DNA of 64,000 bases. Source: Nitrospirota bacterium (GTDB lineage: Bacteria; Nitrospirota; Nitrospiria; Nitrospirales; Nitrospiraceae). Below the pieces are notes generated by a model. The model searched no databases and had not been told where the DNA came from. It was given only the letters and a program-made list of their open reading frames with translations. Position 1 is the stretch's first letter. Each line of letters begins with the position of its first letter. The DNA is taken from assembly GCA_040757595.1 (NCBI GenBank), contig JBFLWP010000004.1:200905-264904 (forward strand), in the 5' to 3' direction. Shown one piece after another: positions 17,505 through 25,715 of the stretch. The position numbers and the translations under genes were made by a program.

Positions 17505-17523
17505 GTCCACCAACTTTAGTTGC

Positions 17524-17742
17524 CTATTGCGGCCAGCGCTGGGCCGCCCGATAAGCGCCCCGGATCCCCGCCGCCAGGCCCAGGATCAACCCCACCACGA
17601 GGCCCCAGGGCGACGAGGCAAACAGGTAGGTATCCGTCAGCCAGCCGAGCCCGCCTCCGACGATCAACGAGGCCAGCAACTCGGTCCCGATCCGGACCGC
17701 CTGCCCCAACCCCGCATAGAACGGATCGCTCGAGGGCGGCAT
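17524..17742 (-). CDS. AtpI/AtpZ-like F0 assembly protein
   Basis: The 72-residue protein begins at MPPSSDPFYAG and has two membrane helices separated by a short loop (ELLASLIVGGGLGWLTD, then WGLVVGLILGLAAGIRGAY). This is the AtpI/AtpZ pattern of small proteins encoded first in ATP synthase operons, which help c-ring assembly or ion supply. A longer reading to 17796 would translate the repeat in the leader and is unlikely. Confidence 0.82.
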   Translation of the reverse strand: MPPSSDPFYAGLGQAVRIGTELLASLIVGGGLGWLTDTYLFASSPWGLVVGLILGLAAGIRGAYRAAQRWPQ

Positions 17743-17749
17743 GCCTAAC

Positions 17750-17817
17750 AACGCTGAATGCAGAACGATAAACGCTGAATGTCTGCTGTTCAGCACTCAG
17801 CACTCATCGCTCTGCAT
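17750..17817. repeat. heptad-type inverted repeat between the F0 operon and pabB
   Basis: The left arm holds two AACGCTGAAT words; the right arm has CAGCACT repeats and CATCGCT. ATGCAGA (17758-17764) pairs with TCTGCAT (17811-17817). It shares its word set with the atpE-atpF and maf copies. Confidence 0.75.
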
Positions 17818-17916
17818 TGCTTTGCAAAAGCGCGCTATTCAATCAAACAGACGGTGGAATTGTCAAGGGAGAGGATGCCCTGGTCTCCCCGATCCTGCCT
17901 GTGGTACAACGAGCGC

Positions 17917-19398
17917 ATGATTCGCCCGTCGCGCGCCAGATTCCTCCGGGCGGAGCGGCCCGAGCCGCTGGCCGTCGCTTTGCCGCTGCCGGAAGCCGAC
18001 GCCTTCGAGCTCCACGGGAGAATTGCCGCACCGGGCCGGCCCTCGTTCCTGCTCGAGAGCGGGAAGGGCAGCGGGCCGATCGCGCGCTATTCGTTTCTGG
18101 GGAGCGATCCCTACCTCGTCTTGACCGGAAAGGACGACCGCTACGAAGTACGGCGCCACGACGAGCCGACCCGGCACAAAGGCGATCCGTTCGACGCCCT
18201 CGCGTCGCTCCTGCGGGCCTCGCGGATGCCCAGGCCCGAGGGTCTGCCCCCCTTCTTCGGCGGGGCGGTGGGCTACCTGAGCTACGACCTGATCCGGCGT
18301 TTCGAGCACCTGCCCGAGCGGGCCCGCGACGACCTCGCCGCGCCGGACCTGTCCTTCGGGTTCTATGATCTCGTCGCCGCGCTGGACCACCGGGAGCGCA
18401 CGCTCCATGTGATGTTTGCCCCGCCGCTCGGCCGGCTGCTCGGCGAGCCGCGGGAGAAGCTCTATCGGGAGGGGTGCGACCGCCTGGCCGAGTTCGAAGC
18501 CAGGCTCACCGCGCCCAGACCGGCCTTCGTTCCTGCTACGGCTCCGACTCCCCTGACCATCGAGCCCGACCAGTCGCGCGAGGCCTACATGGATCGGGTG
18601 CGTCAGTGCCAGGAGTTCATTCGCGCCGGCGACATCTACCAGGCCAACCTCTCGCACCGCTTCACCATGGGCCTAAGCCCAGCCGACGGTTCTCCTCCTC
18701 GTGAGTCGGCCTCCTCGCTCTACGCCCGGCTCAGGCTCGTGAATCCCTCCCCCTTCTCAGCCCTGTTGCTGTTTGAGGACCTCTGTCTGGTGGGCTGTTC
18801 TCCGGAGCGCCTGGTCCGCCTGGAAGGCCGGCGGGTGGACACGCGCCCGATCGCCGGCACCAGGCCGCGCGGGCGGAGCCTGCCGGAGGACCGGCGGCTG
18901 GCGGAGGAGTTGCTGACCAACGAGAAGGAACGGGCGGAGCATTTGATGCTGCTGGACCTCGAACGGAACGACCTGGGGCGCGTCTGCCGTTACGGGACGG
19001 TCCGTGTGGACGAATTCATGGTCCTCGAGCGGTATTCGCACGTGAGCCACATCGTGTCCAACGTGACGGGCGCCTTGCGCGACGGGCTCGACGGGTTCGA
19101 CCTGATCCGGGCCGTGTTTCCCGGCGGAACGATCACCGGCGTGCCGAAGATCCGCTGCATGGAGATCATCGAGGAGCTGGAGCCGGTCCGGCGCGGGCCC
19201 TACACCGGTTCGCTCGGGTACCTGGGCTGGTCCGGCGACCTGGACCTGAACATCGTCATCCGGACGCTGGTGCTGGCCGGCAGCCGCGGGTCCCTGCAGG
19301 TCGGCGCCGGGATCGTCGCGGACTCCGACCCGGCCCGCGAATATGACGAGACGCTCTACAAAGCCGAAGCGCTCCTGAAGGCATTGAGAGAAAGTTAG
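17917..19398 (+). CDS. pabB: aminodeoxychorismate synthase component I
   Basis: The 493-residue product from ATG 17917 has the TrpE/PabB architecture: an N-terminal domain with SFLLESGKGSGPIARYSFLG, then the chorismate-binding domain with SREAYMDRVRQCQEFIRAGD, PIAGTRPRGRS, ELLTNEKERAEHLMLLDLERNDLGRVC and VFPGGTITGVPK. It converts chorismate plus ammonia to aminodeoxychorismate. An adjacent class IV aminotransferase gene (PabC-like) favours folate rather than tryptophan synthesis. No amidotransferase (pabA) gene is nearby. Confidence 0.9.
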   Translation: MIRPSRARFLRAERPEPLAVALPLPEADAFELHGRIAAPGRPSFLLESGKGSGPIARYSFLGSDPYLVLTGKDDRYEVRRHDEPTRHKGDPFDALASLLRASRMPRPEGLPPFFGGAVGYLSYDLIRRFEHLPERARDDLAAPDLSFGFYDLVAALDHRERTLHVMFAPPLGRLLGEPREKLYREGCDRLAEFEARLTAPRPAFVPATAPTPLTIEPDQSREAYMDRVRQCQEFIRAGDIYQANLSHRFTMGLSPADGSPPRESASSLYARLRLVNPSPFSALLLFEDLCLVGCSPERLVRLEGRRVDTRPIAGTRPRGRSLPEDRRLAEELLTNEKERAEHLMLLDLERNDLGRVCRYGTVRVDEFMVLERYSHVSHIVSNVTGALRDGLDGFDLIRAVFPGGTITGVPKIRCMEIIEELEPVRRGPYTGSLGYLGWSGDLDLNIVIRTLVLAGSRGSLQVGAGIVADSDPAREYDETLYKAEALLKALRES

Positions 19399-19399
19399 A

Positions 19400-19466
19400 T
19401 TCGTTGTTCGTGAAGCGTCGTTCGTATTTCGTTCCGGAAGCTTGGAATTGGACGCTTCACGAGATA
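19400..19466. repeat. heptad-type inverted repeat between pabB and the aminotransferase
   Basis: Units TTGTTCG, TGAAGCG, TCGTTCG and TATTTCG face GCTTCAC, GAGATAC, GCTTCAC. CGTGAAGCGTC (19409-19419) is an exact inverse of GACGCTTCACG (19451-19461), an 11-bp stem. Confidence 0.8.
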
Positions 19467-19485
19467 CGCTTCACGGTCTCAAGCT

Positions 19486-20352
19486 ATGTGGGTGTACCTG
19501 AACGATCGGTTCGTGGACCGGAAGGCGGCCGTGATCTCGGTCTTCGACCACGGGTTCCTGTACGGGGACGGAGTCTACGAGACCCTCCGCTCCTACGACG
19601 GCCGGTTGTTCAGGCTCGATCAGCACCTGGCCAGGCTGTTCCGCTCGGCCCGCGCGATCGGGCTGACGATCCCCATCGGCGAGCGGGACTGGCCGACGAT
19701 TTTGAACGAGGCGATCCGTCGCAACGGCCTGCAAGACGCGCACGTCCGCATCACCGTCTCGCGCGGCGAAGGGGAGATCGGCCTGGACCCGGCGCTCTGT
19801 CCCCATCCGACGGTGGTCGTCATCGCCAAACCCCTGCCGACTTACCCGGCCCGCTTCTACGAAGAGGGCGTCGAGCTGGCCATCGCGTCGGTCCGCCGGA
19901 ACCCGGCCGCGGCCCTGCCGCCCCAGATCAAGTCCCTGAACTTCCTGAACAACATCCTGGCCAAGCGGGAGGCGACGCGGTCCGGGGCCTTCGACGCCTT
20001 GATGCTGAACGTCGAGGGCCACCTGGCGGAATGTACGACCAGCAACCTGTTCTTCGTTCGGGACGGCCGGCTCTGCACCCCCGCCGGGGACTGCGGCATC
20101 CTGGACGGAATCACCAGGGAAGTGGTCCTGCTGCTGGCCCGCGAGAACGGGATGCCGACGGAAGAAGGCCGGTACCCGGCCGAGGCCCTCGGCCGGGCGC
20201 AGGAATGTTTCCTGACCAATACCTCGATGGAGATCATGCCGGTCCGGGCGATCAACCGGCATCCGGTCGGATCGGGCAAGCCGGGCCCGCTGACCCTCGG
20301 CCTCCGCTCCCTGTTCCGCGCCAACGTTTCGCGCTTTCTCAGCCCCGCTTAG
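19486..20352 (+). CDS. pabC: class IV aminotransferase, probably aminodeoxychorismate lyase
   Basis: The 288-residue PLP fold-type IV enzyme opens with MWVYLNDRFVDRKAAVISVFDHGFLYGDGVYET. The catalytic Lys is in PPQIKSLNFLNNILAKREA, and the cofactor-phosphate region is LAECTTSNLFFV. The family includes branched-chain aminotransferase, D-amino acid aminotransferase and PabC. Position after pabB favours PabC (release of 4-aminobenzoate and pyruvate), but sequence alone does not exclude IlvE or D-amino acid activity. Confidence 0.75.
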   Translation: MWVYLNDRFVDRKAAVISVFDHGFLYGDGVYETLRSYDGRLFRLDQHLARLFRSARAIGLTIPIGERDWPTILNEAIRRNGLQDAHVRITVSRGEGEIGLDPALCPHPTVVVIAKPLPTYPARFYEEGVELAIASVRRNPAAALPPQIKSLNFLNNILAKREATRSGAFDALMLNVEGHLAECTTSNLFFVRDGRLCTPAGDCGILDGITREVVLLLARENGMPTEEGRYPAEALGRAQECFLTNTSMEIMPVRAINRHPVGSGKPGPLTLGLRSLFRANVSRFLSPA

Positions 20353-20473
20353 ACCGGAACGTCCCGCCGTCAGCGGCCGGCCATCTGCGCCCCGCCCGCG
20401 CGCTCAAGTCTTCGCCATGCCAAGCCGATGGGGAGATGGAGCGATTTTCTGGACAGGCCGGAGGGGCAGTGCT

Positions 20474-21208
20474 ATGGTCGTGGCCATGCCGGATGGAAGG
20501 CTCAAACGGATCGCGCGAAGGGCCGGGCTGACGGCGGCCTCCCTGGCCGTCCTGGCCCCCTGCCTGATCGGAGTTCCCTCGTCGGCCCGGGCGGGAGACC
20601 TCTACCGTTACGTGGATGCGAACGGGACGATCCACTTCACCAACGTTCCGACCGACGCGCGGTACAAGCGGATCCGCAAGGACGCGATGCTGCCTCGCCT
20701 CGGCTTCGTCCGCCGTCCGCTTTCGCCGAACCGGTGGGAGGGCGCGATCGCGCGGCAGGCCCGGCTCCACCGTCTCGACCCGGCCCTGGTCCGGGCCGTC
20801 ATCAAGGCCGAGTCCGACTTCGACCCGTCCGTCGTGTCGCGGGCCGGGGCCATGGGCCTCATGCAACTCATGCCCGACACCGCGCTGGCCCTGAACGTCC
20901 GCAATCCCTACGACCCGGAGCAGAACATCAGCGGCGGCGTCCGCCACCTGCGCTACCTGGTGGACCGGTTCAACGGCAACCTCCCGCTCGCCCTGGCCGC
21001 CTACAACGCGGGCGAGAACCGGGTCGAACGGCACCGGGCGCTCCCGCCCATCCAGGAGACGCGGGACTACGTGAGCAAGGTGCTCCGCCTCTACCGGGAC
21101 TTCCGCCGCGACGAGGCCGGCCCCATGGCCCTGCTGAGCTCCCTCACCGTTTCCCCGCGGCGGCCCGGCTCGACGCCGCTGGCGTTCGCCGCCGATCCGA
21201 CCCGCTGA
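20474..21208 (+). CDS. secreted lytic transglycosylase (DUF4124 plus SLT domain)
   Basis: The 244-residue product starts at ATG 20474, preceded by GGAGG with nine bases spacing. A signal peptide (about 1-45) leads to a DUF4124-like segment (LYRYVDANGTIHFTNVP), then an SLT domain with VRAVIKAESDFDPSVVSRAG (catalytic Glu), LMQLMPDTA and LALAAYNAGENRV. It cuts peptidoglycan in the periplasm. Its last 65 bases overlap the end of nadB on the opposite strand. Confidence 0.9.
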   Translation: MVVAMPDGRLKRIARRAGLTAASLAVLAPCLIGVPSSARAGDLYRYVDANGTIHFTNVPTDARYKRIRKDAMLPRLGFVRRPLSPNRWEGAIARQARLHRLDPALVRAVIKAESDFDPSVVSRAGAMGLMQLMPDTALALNVRNPYDPEQNISGGVRHLRYLVDRFNGNLPLALAAYNAGENRVERHRALPPIQETRDYVSKVLRLYRDFRRDEAGPMALLSSLTVSPRRPGSTPLAFAADPTR

Positions 21209-22802
21209 CCAGTTCCGCCGGCTCCAGCCGGCTGTGCTGATTCCACCCGGGACGGCGGCTGTCCGGAAAATCCGCCCGATAGTGCGCGCCGACGCTGTTC
21301 TCCCGCCAGAGCGCCGCCTCCGCAATGCAATGGGCCACCTGCACGAGATTCTTGACCTCCAGGTCGAGGCGTGAGCCAAACGGCCGGTCCACCAGCCGCG
21401 CCCAGCGCGACAGCTGTGCGGTCGCGCTGACCAGAGACTCGCGGGTCCGGACGATTCCCACCTTGCCCCACATCACCCGACGCAGCGAGCTCCGGAGCTT
21501 GTCGGCCTCCTTCAGGATTTCCAGCGGACCGCCGTCCAATTCCGACAGGGACGGCACGCGGGCGGGAAGCCGGCCGGCCCGATGGGCAAAGGCCGACGCG
21601 GCCACGGCGGCCCGCGCCCCGAACACCAGCCCTTCGAGGAGCGAATTGCTGGCCAGCCGGTTGGCTCCGTGCACCCCGCTGCAGGCCACCTCGCCGGCCG
21701 CGAACAGACCGGGCAGGCTGGTGGCTCCGTCGGTGTCGGTCTTGACCCCGCCCATCAGGTAGTGCGCGCTGGGTGAGACCGGAATCCACTCTTCCGTGAT
21801 GTCGATGTCGTAGCGGAGGCAGGTGGAGTAGATCGTCGGGAAGCGCCGCTTGATGAACTCCGCGTCCAGGTGGGTGACGTCCAGATAGACGTGCCGGGAG
21901 CGGGTGGCCGCCATCTCGGACCAGATGGCCCGGGCCACGATGTCCCGCGGCGCCAGCGCCCCGGCCGGATGGTACCGGCGCATGAACAGCTCCCCTTTGA
22001 TGTTCCGCAGCCGGCCGCCTTCCCCGCGGATCGCCTCGGACAGCAGGAACGGCGGACTCGACGGCAGATAGAGGGCCGTCGGATGGAATTGGACGAACTC
22101 CATGTCCTCCAGCACGGCTCCGGCCCGGAACGCCATCGCCAGGCCGTCGCCCGTGGCGCTGGGCGGATTCGTCGTCCTGGCGTAGACCTGCCCGGCTCCG
22201 CCAGTCGCCAGCAGCACGGCCAGGGCCGGCAGGACGAACCGGACGCCGGCCGCCTCATCGAGCACCACGGCACCCCGGCACCGGCCCTCGACCACGACCA
22301 AGTCCACCGTGAAGTGCCGCTCGAGCCACCGAATCCGCTTGCAGCGGCGGGCCTGCGCCATCAGCACCCGGACCATCTCGTTGCCCGTCGCGTCGCCGCG
22401 CGCGCGGAGGATCCGGCTGCGGCTGTGAGCGGCTTCGCGCGCGAACGCGAACTTGCCCCCGATCTTGTCGAACTGGGCCCCCCAAGCGATCAGCTCCTGG
22501 ATGCGGTCCGGTCCTTCTTCCACCAGGGTCCGGACGGCCTCGCGCCGGCACAGCCCGTGCCCGGCCTTGATCGTGTCCGCAAAATGGATGGTGACGTCGT
22601 CCTCCTCGCTCAATGCGACCGCCACCCCGCCCTGGGCGTAGATGGAGCTGCTCTCCAGGGGATGGCCCTTGGTCAGGATGAGGACGCGACCGTGCCGGCT
22701 GAGCTCGATGGCCGCGCGCAACCCGGCGACCCCGCTCCCGATGACCAGGAAATCAGCTTCAGGCAGGCGCAAGCGTCGCGGGAGGGTCCGGCCGTCCCGC
22801 AT
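21144..22802 (-). CDS. nadB: L-aspartate oxidase
   Basis: The 552-residue flavoprotein has the FAD dinucleotide motif VIGSGVAGLRAAIELS, the fumarate-reductase-like STGA-type region (SIYAQGGVAVAL), EFVQFHPTALY, and SAHYLMGGVKTDTDG followed by the GLFAAGEVACSGVHGANRLASNS FAD end motif. It oxidises L-aspartate to iminoaspartate, the first step of NAD synthesis. nadA and nadC are not in the window. A lipoprotein gene directly upstream shares one base with its start. Confidence 0.95.
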   Translation of the reverse strand: MRDGRTLPRRLRLPEADFLVIGSGVAGLRAAIELSRHGRVLILTKGHPLESSSIYAQGGVAVALSEEDDVTIHFADTIKAGHGLCRREAVRTLVEEGPDRIQELIAWGAQFDKIGGKFAFAREAAHSRSRILRARGDATGNEMVRVLMAQARRCKRIRWLERHFTVDLVVVEGRCRGAVVLDEAAGVRFVLPALAVLLATGGAGQVYARTTNPPSATGDGLAMAFRAGAVLEDMEFVQFHPTALYLPSSPPFLLSEAIRGEGGRLRNIKGELFMRRYHPAGALAPRDIVARAIWSEMAATRSRHVYLDVTHLDAEFIKRRFPTIYSTCLRYDIDITEEWIPVSPSAHYLMGGVKTDTDGATSLPGLFAAGEVACSGVHGANRLASNSLLEGLVFGARAAVAASAFAHRAGRLPARVPSLSELDGGPLEILKEADKLRSSLRRVMWGKVGIVRTRESLVSATAQLSRWARLVDRPFGSRLDLEVKNLVQVAHCIAEAALWRENSVGAHYRADFPDSRRPGWNQHSRLEPAELVSGSDRRRTPAASSRAAAGKR

Positions 22803-23293
22803 CAGGAAGGTCCGCCCTTGGGCGGCTCGGCGGGAGCCCGGCGGAACATGCCGAAGGGCACGTCACCCTCGAAGCCCTGGAGCAGGATCGAGTGGACGCC
22901 TTGCAGGCGGAGCATCCCGTGGCCCCGCTCCCGCTGGCCGGTGTCCGCGGCGTCGCGCTTCCAGAGCCCCTGCCAGTGCACGTACACGTCGATCGTCTCC
23001 CCTTCGATGAAAATCCGTTCGATCGAGAGGTCGAGCGTGATCTCCGCGAACGCGTCGAAGTCCTTCTCGACGTCCAACTCCATCCGATCGATCTGATCGG
23101 ACGGCAAGAGAAGCGTCTGGAAGGCCGAGAGATCCCGCTCCGCGTAGGCCTTGCGCAGGTTCTCGACGGCCACGTCGATCCGCTCGAACCGCGCGTGGTC
23201 GGCCGGATACCGGGGCTCCTTGGTGGCACAGCCCAGGGCCAACAGCAAAAGGCAGAAGACGGAAGGCAGAAGGCGGAAGACGAAGCGGCGCAT
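22802..23293 (-). CDS. predicted outer-membrane or periplasmic lipoprotein
   Basis: The 163-residue product begins at MRRFVFRLLPSVF and has a lipobox (LLALGC at about residue 22). The mature part has a helix (RIDVAVENLRKAYAERDLSAF) and strands with alternating acidic residues, ending EPPKGGPS. The helix-plus-sheet pattern with repeated D/E loosely resembles NTF2-like lipoproteins, but I do not recognise the family. Stop and nadB start overlap by one base (TGATG), so the two genes are probably co-transcribed. Confidence 0.75.
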   Translation of the reverse strand: MRRFVFRLLPSVFCLLLLALGCATKEPRYPADHARFERIDVAVENLRKAYAERDLSAFQTLLLPSDQIDRMELDVEKDFDAFAEITLDLSIERIFIEGETIDVYVHWQGLWKRDAADTGQRERGHGMLRLQGVHSILLQGFEGDVPFGMFRRAPAEPPKGGPS

Positions 23294-23340
23294 GCGCCAG
23301 TATAGGAACAGGCGCCGAGGAGCGTCAAGCGGGCACAGCC

Positions 23341-23455
23341 AGGCACGGGGCTCTGGGCGAGAGCACGGGGTGTAAAGACGACGTTGAATCGGGCTGTTCT
23401 CTCGTCCGTGCCTCACGCTCCTCGCCGCGAGCCCCGTGCCTCACGCCTCGCACCT
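23341..23455. repeat. heptad-type inverted repeat upstream of the bS22-like gene
   Basis: AGGCACGGGGCTC (23341-23353) is an exact inverse of GAGCCCCGTGCCT (23429-23441), a 13-bp stem. The right arm runs in sevens: CGTGCCT, CACGCTC, CGTGCCT, CACGCCT. Confidence 0.75.
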
Positions 23456-23557
23456 GTTTTCTTGACAGGCTTCGCGCGCTTGTGCTACCACACCCTCGCC
23501 CATTTGTTGCTTTTGACGGTCGAACCCGATACACTGCCTGACTCAAGGAGACTACGC

Positions 23558-23653
23558 ATGTCCAGCGTGCTCAAGAAGCGCAGAAAAAAGATGCGCAAGC
23601 ACAAGCACAAGAAACTGCGCCGGAAGCAGAAGTTCCTGCGCCGCCGGCAGTAA
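23558..23653 (+). CDS. bS22-like micro-ribosomal protein (AURKAIP1/COX24 domain)
   Basis: A 31-residue, extremely basic product: MSSVLKKRRKKMRKHKHKKL at the start, ending KFLRRRQ. The pattern x-S-V-[IL]-KKRRK-[RK]-M, then K/H-rich and LRRK, matches the AURKAIP1/COX24 domain and the mycobacterial small-subunit protein bS22, which is also just over 30 residues. AAGGAG sits seven bases before the ATG. Automated gene callers often skip genes this short. It is followed 30 bases later by a conserved-looking 72-residue protein. Confidence 0.8.
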   Translation: MSSVLKKRRKKMRKHKHKKLRRKQKFLRRRQ

Positions 23654-23683
23654 GGGCGGCTCCTCGGGAGCCCGGAGGGCACC

Positions 23684-23902
23684 GTGCCAGAAGCGAGAAA
23701 AGCCCGCGTCCGAGTCCGGACCGTCAACGGCACCTACGTCGGGGATTTTTTCATCCCCGCCATGCGGAACCGCGTCTCGGACGTGCTCAACGAGGAGCAG
23801 CGGCTGTTCATCAACCTGACCGACGTGGTCATCAACGACAAAGAGCGGGCCGACTTCGTTTCCCTGAACAAGAACCTCATCGAGTCGATCACCCAGGTCT
23901 AG
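23684..23902 (+). CDS. small conserved-looking protein of unknown function
   Basis: The 72-residue protein starts at GTG with GGAGG six bases upstream. It looks like a single beta-rich domain (ARVRVRTVNGTYVGDFFIP, then LINLTDVV-type strands) ending in a helix. There is no signal peptide and no metal motif. The strand-turn-strand with a GxYxGDFxIP motif suggests a PilZ-like or RNA/nucleotide-binding barrel, but this is speculative. It is probably co-transcribed with the bS22-like gene, hinting at a translation-linked role. Confidence 0.7.
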   Translation: MPEARKARVRVRTVNGTYVGDFFIPAMRNRVSDVLNEEQRLFINLTDVVINDKERADFVSLNKNLIESITQV

Positions 23903-23910
23903 CCGAGGTG

Positions 23911-23975
23911 GTTTTGAGTTGTGAGTTCTGAATTCTGAGTTGAACTCAAAACTACACACTCAAAACTAACAACTC
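23911..23975. repeat. heptad-type inverted repeat upstream of the ABC exporter
   Basis: Left units GTTTTGA, GTTGTGA, GTTCTGA and ATTCTGA face AACTCAA, CACTCAA and AACTAAC. GTTTTGAGT (23911-23919) is complementary to two copies of ACTCAAAAC (23944-23952 and 23958-23966). Confidence 0.85.
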
Positions 23976-23981
23976 GGGCTC

Positions 23982-25715
23982 GTGTCCTACTACTCCCGCT
24001 TCTATCCGTTCCTGAGGCCGTACCTGCCCCAGATGGCGGCGGCGGCCCTGCTGGTCGCCGGCGTGGCGGCCGTCAACCTCGCGCTGCTGCGCCTGGCCGG
24101 CTTCCTCTGGGACCTCATCACCGTCCAGCGCGACCTGGCCGGCATGACCCGCGCGATCGGGCTCTTCCTCGGCCTCGTGATCCTCCAGGGCCTGCTCTCG
24201 GTCGGCCACGGCTACCTCACCGCCTGGGTGTCGCAGCGCATCATGGCTCGCTTCCGCACCCACGTCTTCACCCACCTGCAGAGGCTCTCGCTCAGCTTTT
24301 TCGCCAAGCGCCGCACCGGCGAGCTGCTGTCCCGCCTGATGAACGACGTCGGCGTCATCCAGGCCACCGTGACCGAGACGCCGATCGACTCGGCCAAGCA
24401 GCTCGTCACGTTCGTCGGCGGCGTCGCCTTCCTGTTCGTCATGAACTGGCGGCTCTGCCTCCTGATTCTGCTGCTGCTGCCCGTCCTCGTCCTCGTCGCG
24501 CGCGGCTTCGGCCGGAAGCTGAAGAGCCTCTCCCGGTCCATCCAGGATCAGACCGCCTCGATCGCCACGCTCGCCGAGGAGGTGCTGTCGGGCATCCGGG
24601 TCGTCAAGTCCTTCGTCCAGACCGGCCGGGAGGCGCAGCGGTTCGCCGGCCAAGTCCAGGCCGCCCTGGCGATCGCCCTGCGACGGGCCGCCGTACTGGC
24701 GGTGTTCGTGCCTGTCATCACCCTGCTCACCTTCGCCGCGGCCGCGGCCGTCCTCTGGTACGGAGGCCGGCAGGTGATCGAGGGGGCCGTGACGCCGGGA
24801 GACCTGTTCGCCTTCGTCCTGTTCGCCGGCATCCTGATCGGCCCGTTCGGCTCGGCCGCGCGGGTCTTCGCCCAGATCAAGGAAGCCCAGGGCGCCATGC
24901 AGCGGGTCTTCGAGATCCTCGACACGGAGCCGGACGTGCGCGACCAGCCGGACGCGGTGGAGCTGCCGCCGATCAGCGGCCACGTGCAGGCCCGGCAGGT
25001 GAGCTTCGCCTACGATCCCAGACAGCCGGTCCTCTCGGACGTCTCCTTCGAGGCCAGACCGGGCGAGATGGTCGCGATCGTCGGGCCGACCGGCTCCGGC
25101 AAGACCACGCTCGTGAACCTGCTGCACCGGTTCTACGACCCGACCGAGGGGACGATCACGATCGACGGGCTCGACCTCCGCCGGGTGCGCCTGGAGAGCC
25201 TTTACCGCCAGATCGCGCTGGTGCCCCAGGAGACGATCCTGTTCGGCGGCACGATCCTCGACAACATCCGCTACGGGCGCGAGACCGCCGCCGAGGACGA
25301 GGTGTTCGCGGCCAGCCGGGCCGCCAACGCGCACGAGTTCGTCAGTGCGATGCCGGACGGATACCAGACGGTGGTGGGAGAAAAGGGCGTGAACCTCTCG
25401 GGGGGGCAGCGTCAGCGGCTCGCCATCGCCCGGGCGGTGCTCAAGAACCCCCGGATCTTGATCCTCGACGAAGCCACCTCCGCCCTGGACGCGGAATCCG
25501 AGCGGCTGGTGCAGGAAGCCCTGGATCGCCTGATGGCCGGCCGGACGACCTTCGTGATCGCCCACCGGCTGACGACGATTCAGCGGGCCGATCGGATCCT
25601 GGTGCTGAACAAGGGGCGGATCGTGGAGGAGGGCACCCACGCCTCGTTGATGGCGCGGGACGGGCTCTATCATTACCTCTATACGCTACGCTTATCCGAG
25701 TTGACCGCCGATTGA
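23982..25715 (+). CDS. MsbA-like ABC exporter (fused membrane and ATPase domains)
   Basis: The 577-residue half-transporter starts at GTG 23982. Six membrane helices (about 15-310) precede a complete ATPase domain: Walker A GPTGSGKTTL, Q-loop VPQETILF, signature LSGGQRQRLAIARA, Walker B ILILDEATSALD and H-loop IAHRL. All catalytic residues are present, unlike the ABC pair at 48.7-52.3 kb. Relatives flip lipid A or export lipids and drugs. With no glycosyltransferase or lpx neighbours, the substrate is open. A heptad repeat lies just before the start. Confidence 0.92.
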   Translation: MSYYSRFYPFLRPYLPQMAAAALLVAGVAAVNLALLRLAGFLWDLITVQRDLAGMTRAIGLFLGLVILQGLLSVGHGYLTAWVSQRIMARFRTHVFTHLQRLSLSFFAKRRTGELLSRLMNDVGVIQATVTETPIDSAKQLVTFVGGVAFLFVMNWRLCLLILLLLPVLVLVARGFGRKLKSLSRSIQDQTASIATLAEEVLSGIRVVKSFVQTGREAQRFAGQVQAALAIALRRAAVLAVFVPVITLLTFAAAAAVLWYGGRQVIEGAVTPGDLFAFVLFAGILIGPFGSAARVFAQIKEAQGAMQRVFEILDTEPDVRDQPDAVELPPISGHVQARQVSFAYDPRQPVLSDVSFEARPGEMVAIVGPTGSGKTTLVNLLHRFYDPTEGTITIDGLDLRRVRLESLYRQIALVPQETILFGGTILDNIRYGRETAAEDEVFAASRAANAHEFVSAMPDGYQTVVGEKGVNLSGGQRQRLAIARAVLKNPRILILDEATSALDAESERLVQEALDRLMAGRTTFVIAHRLTTIQRADRILVLNKGRIVEEGTHASLMARDGLYHYLYTLRLSELTAD

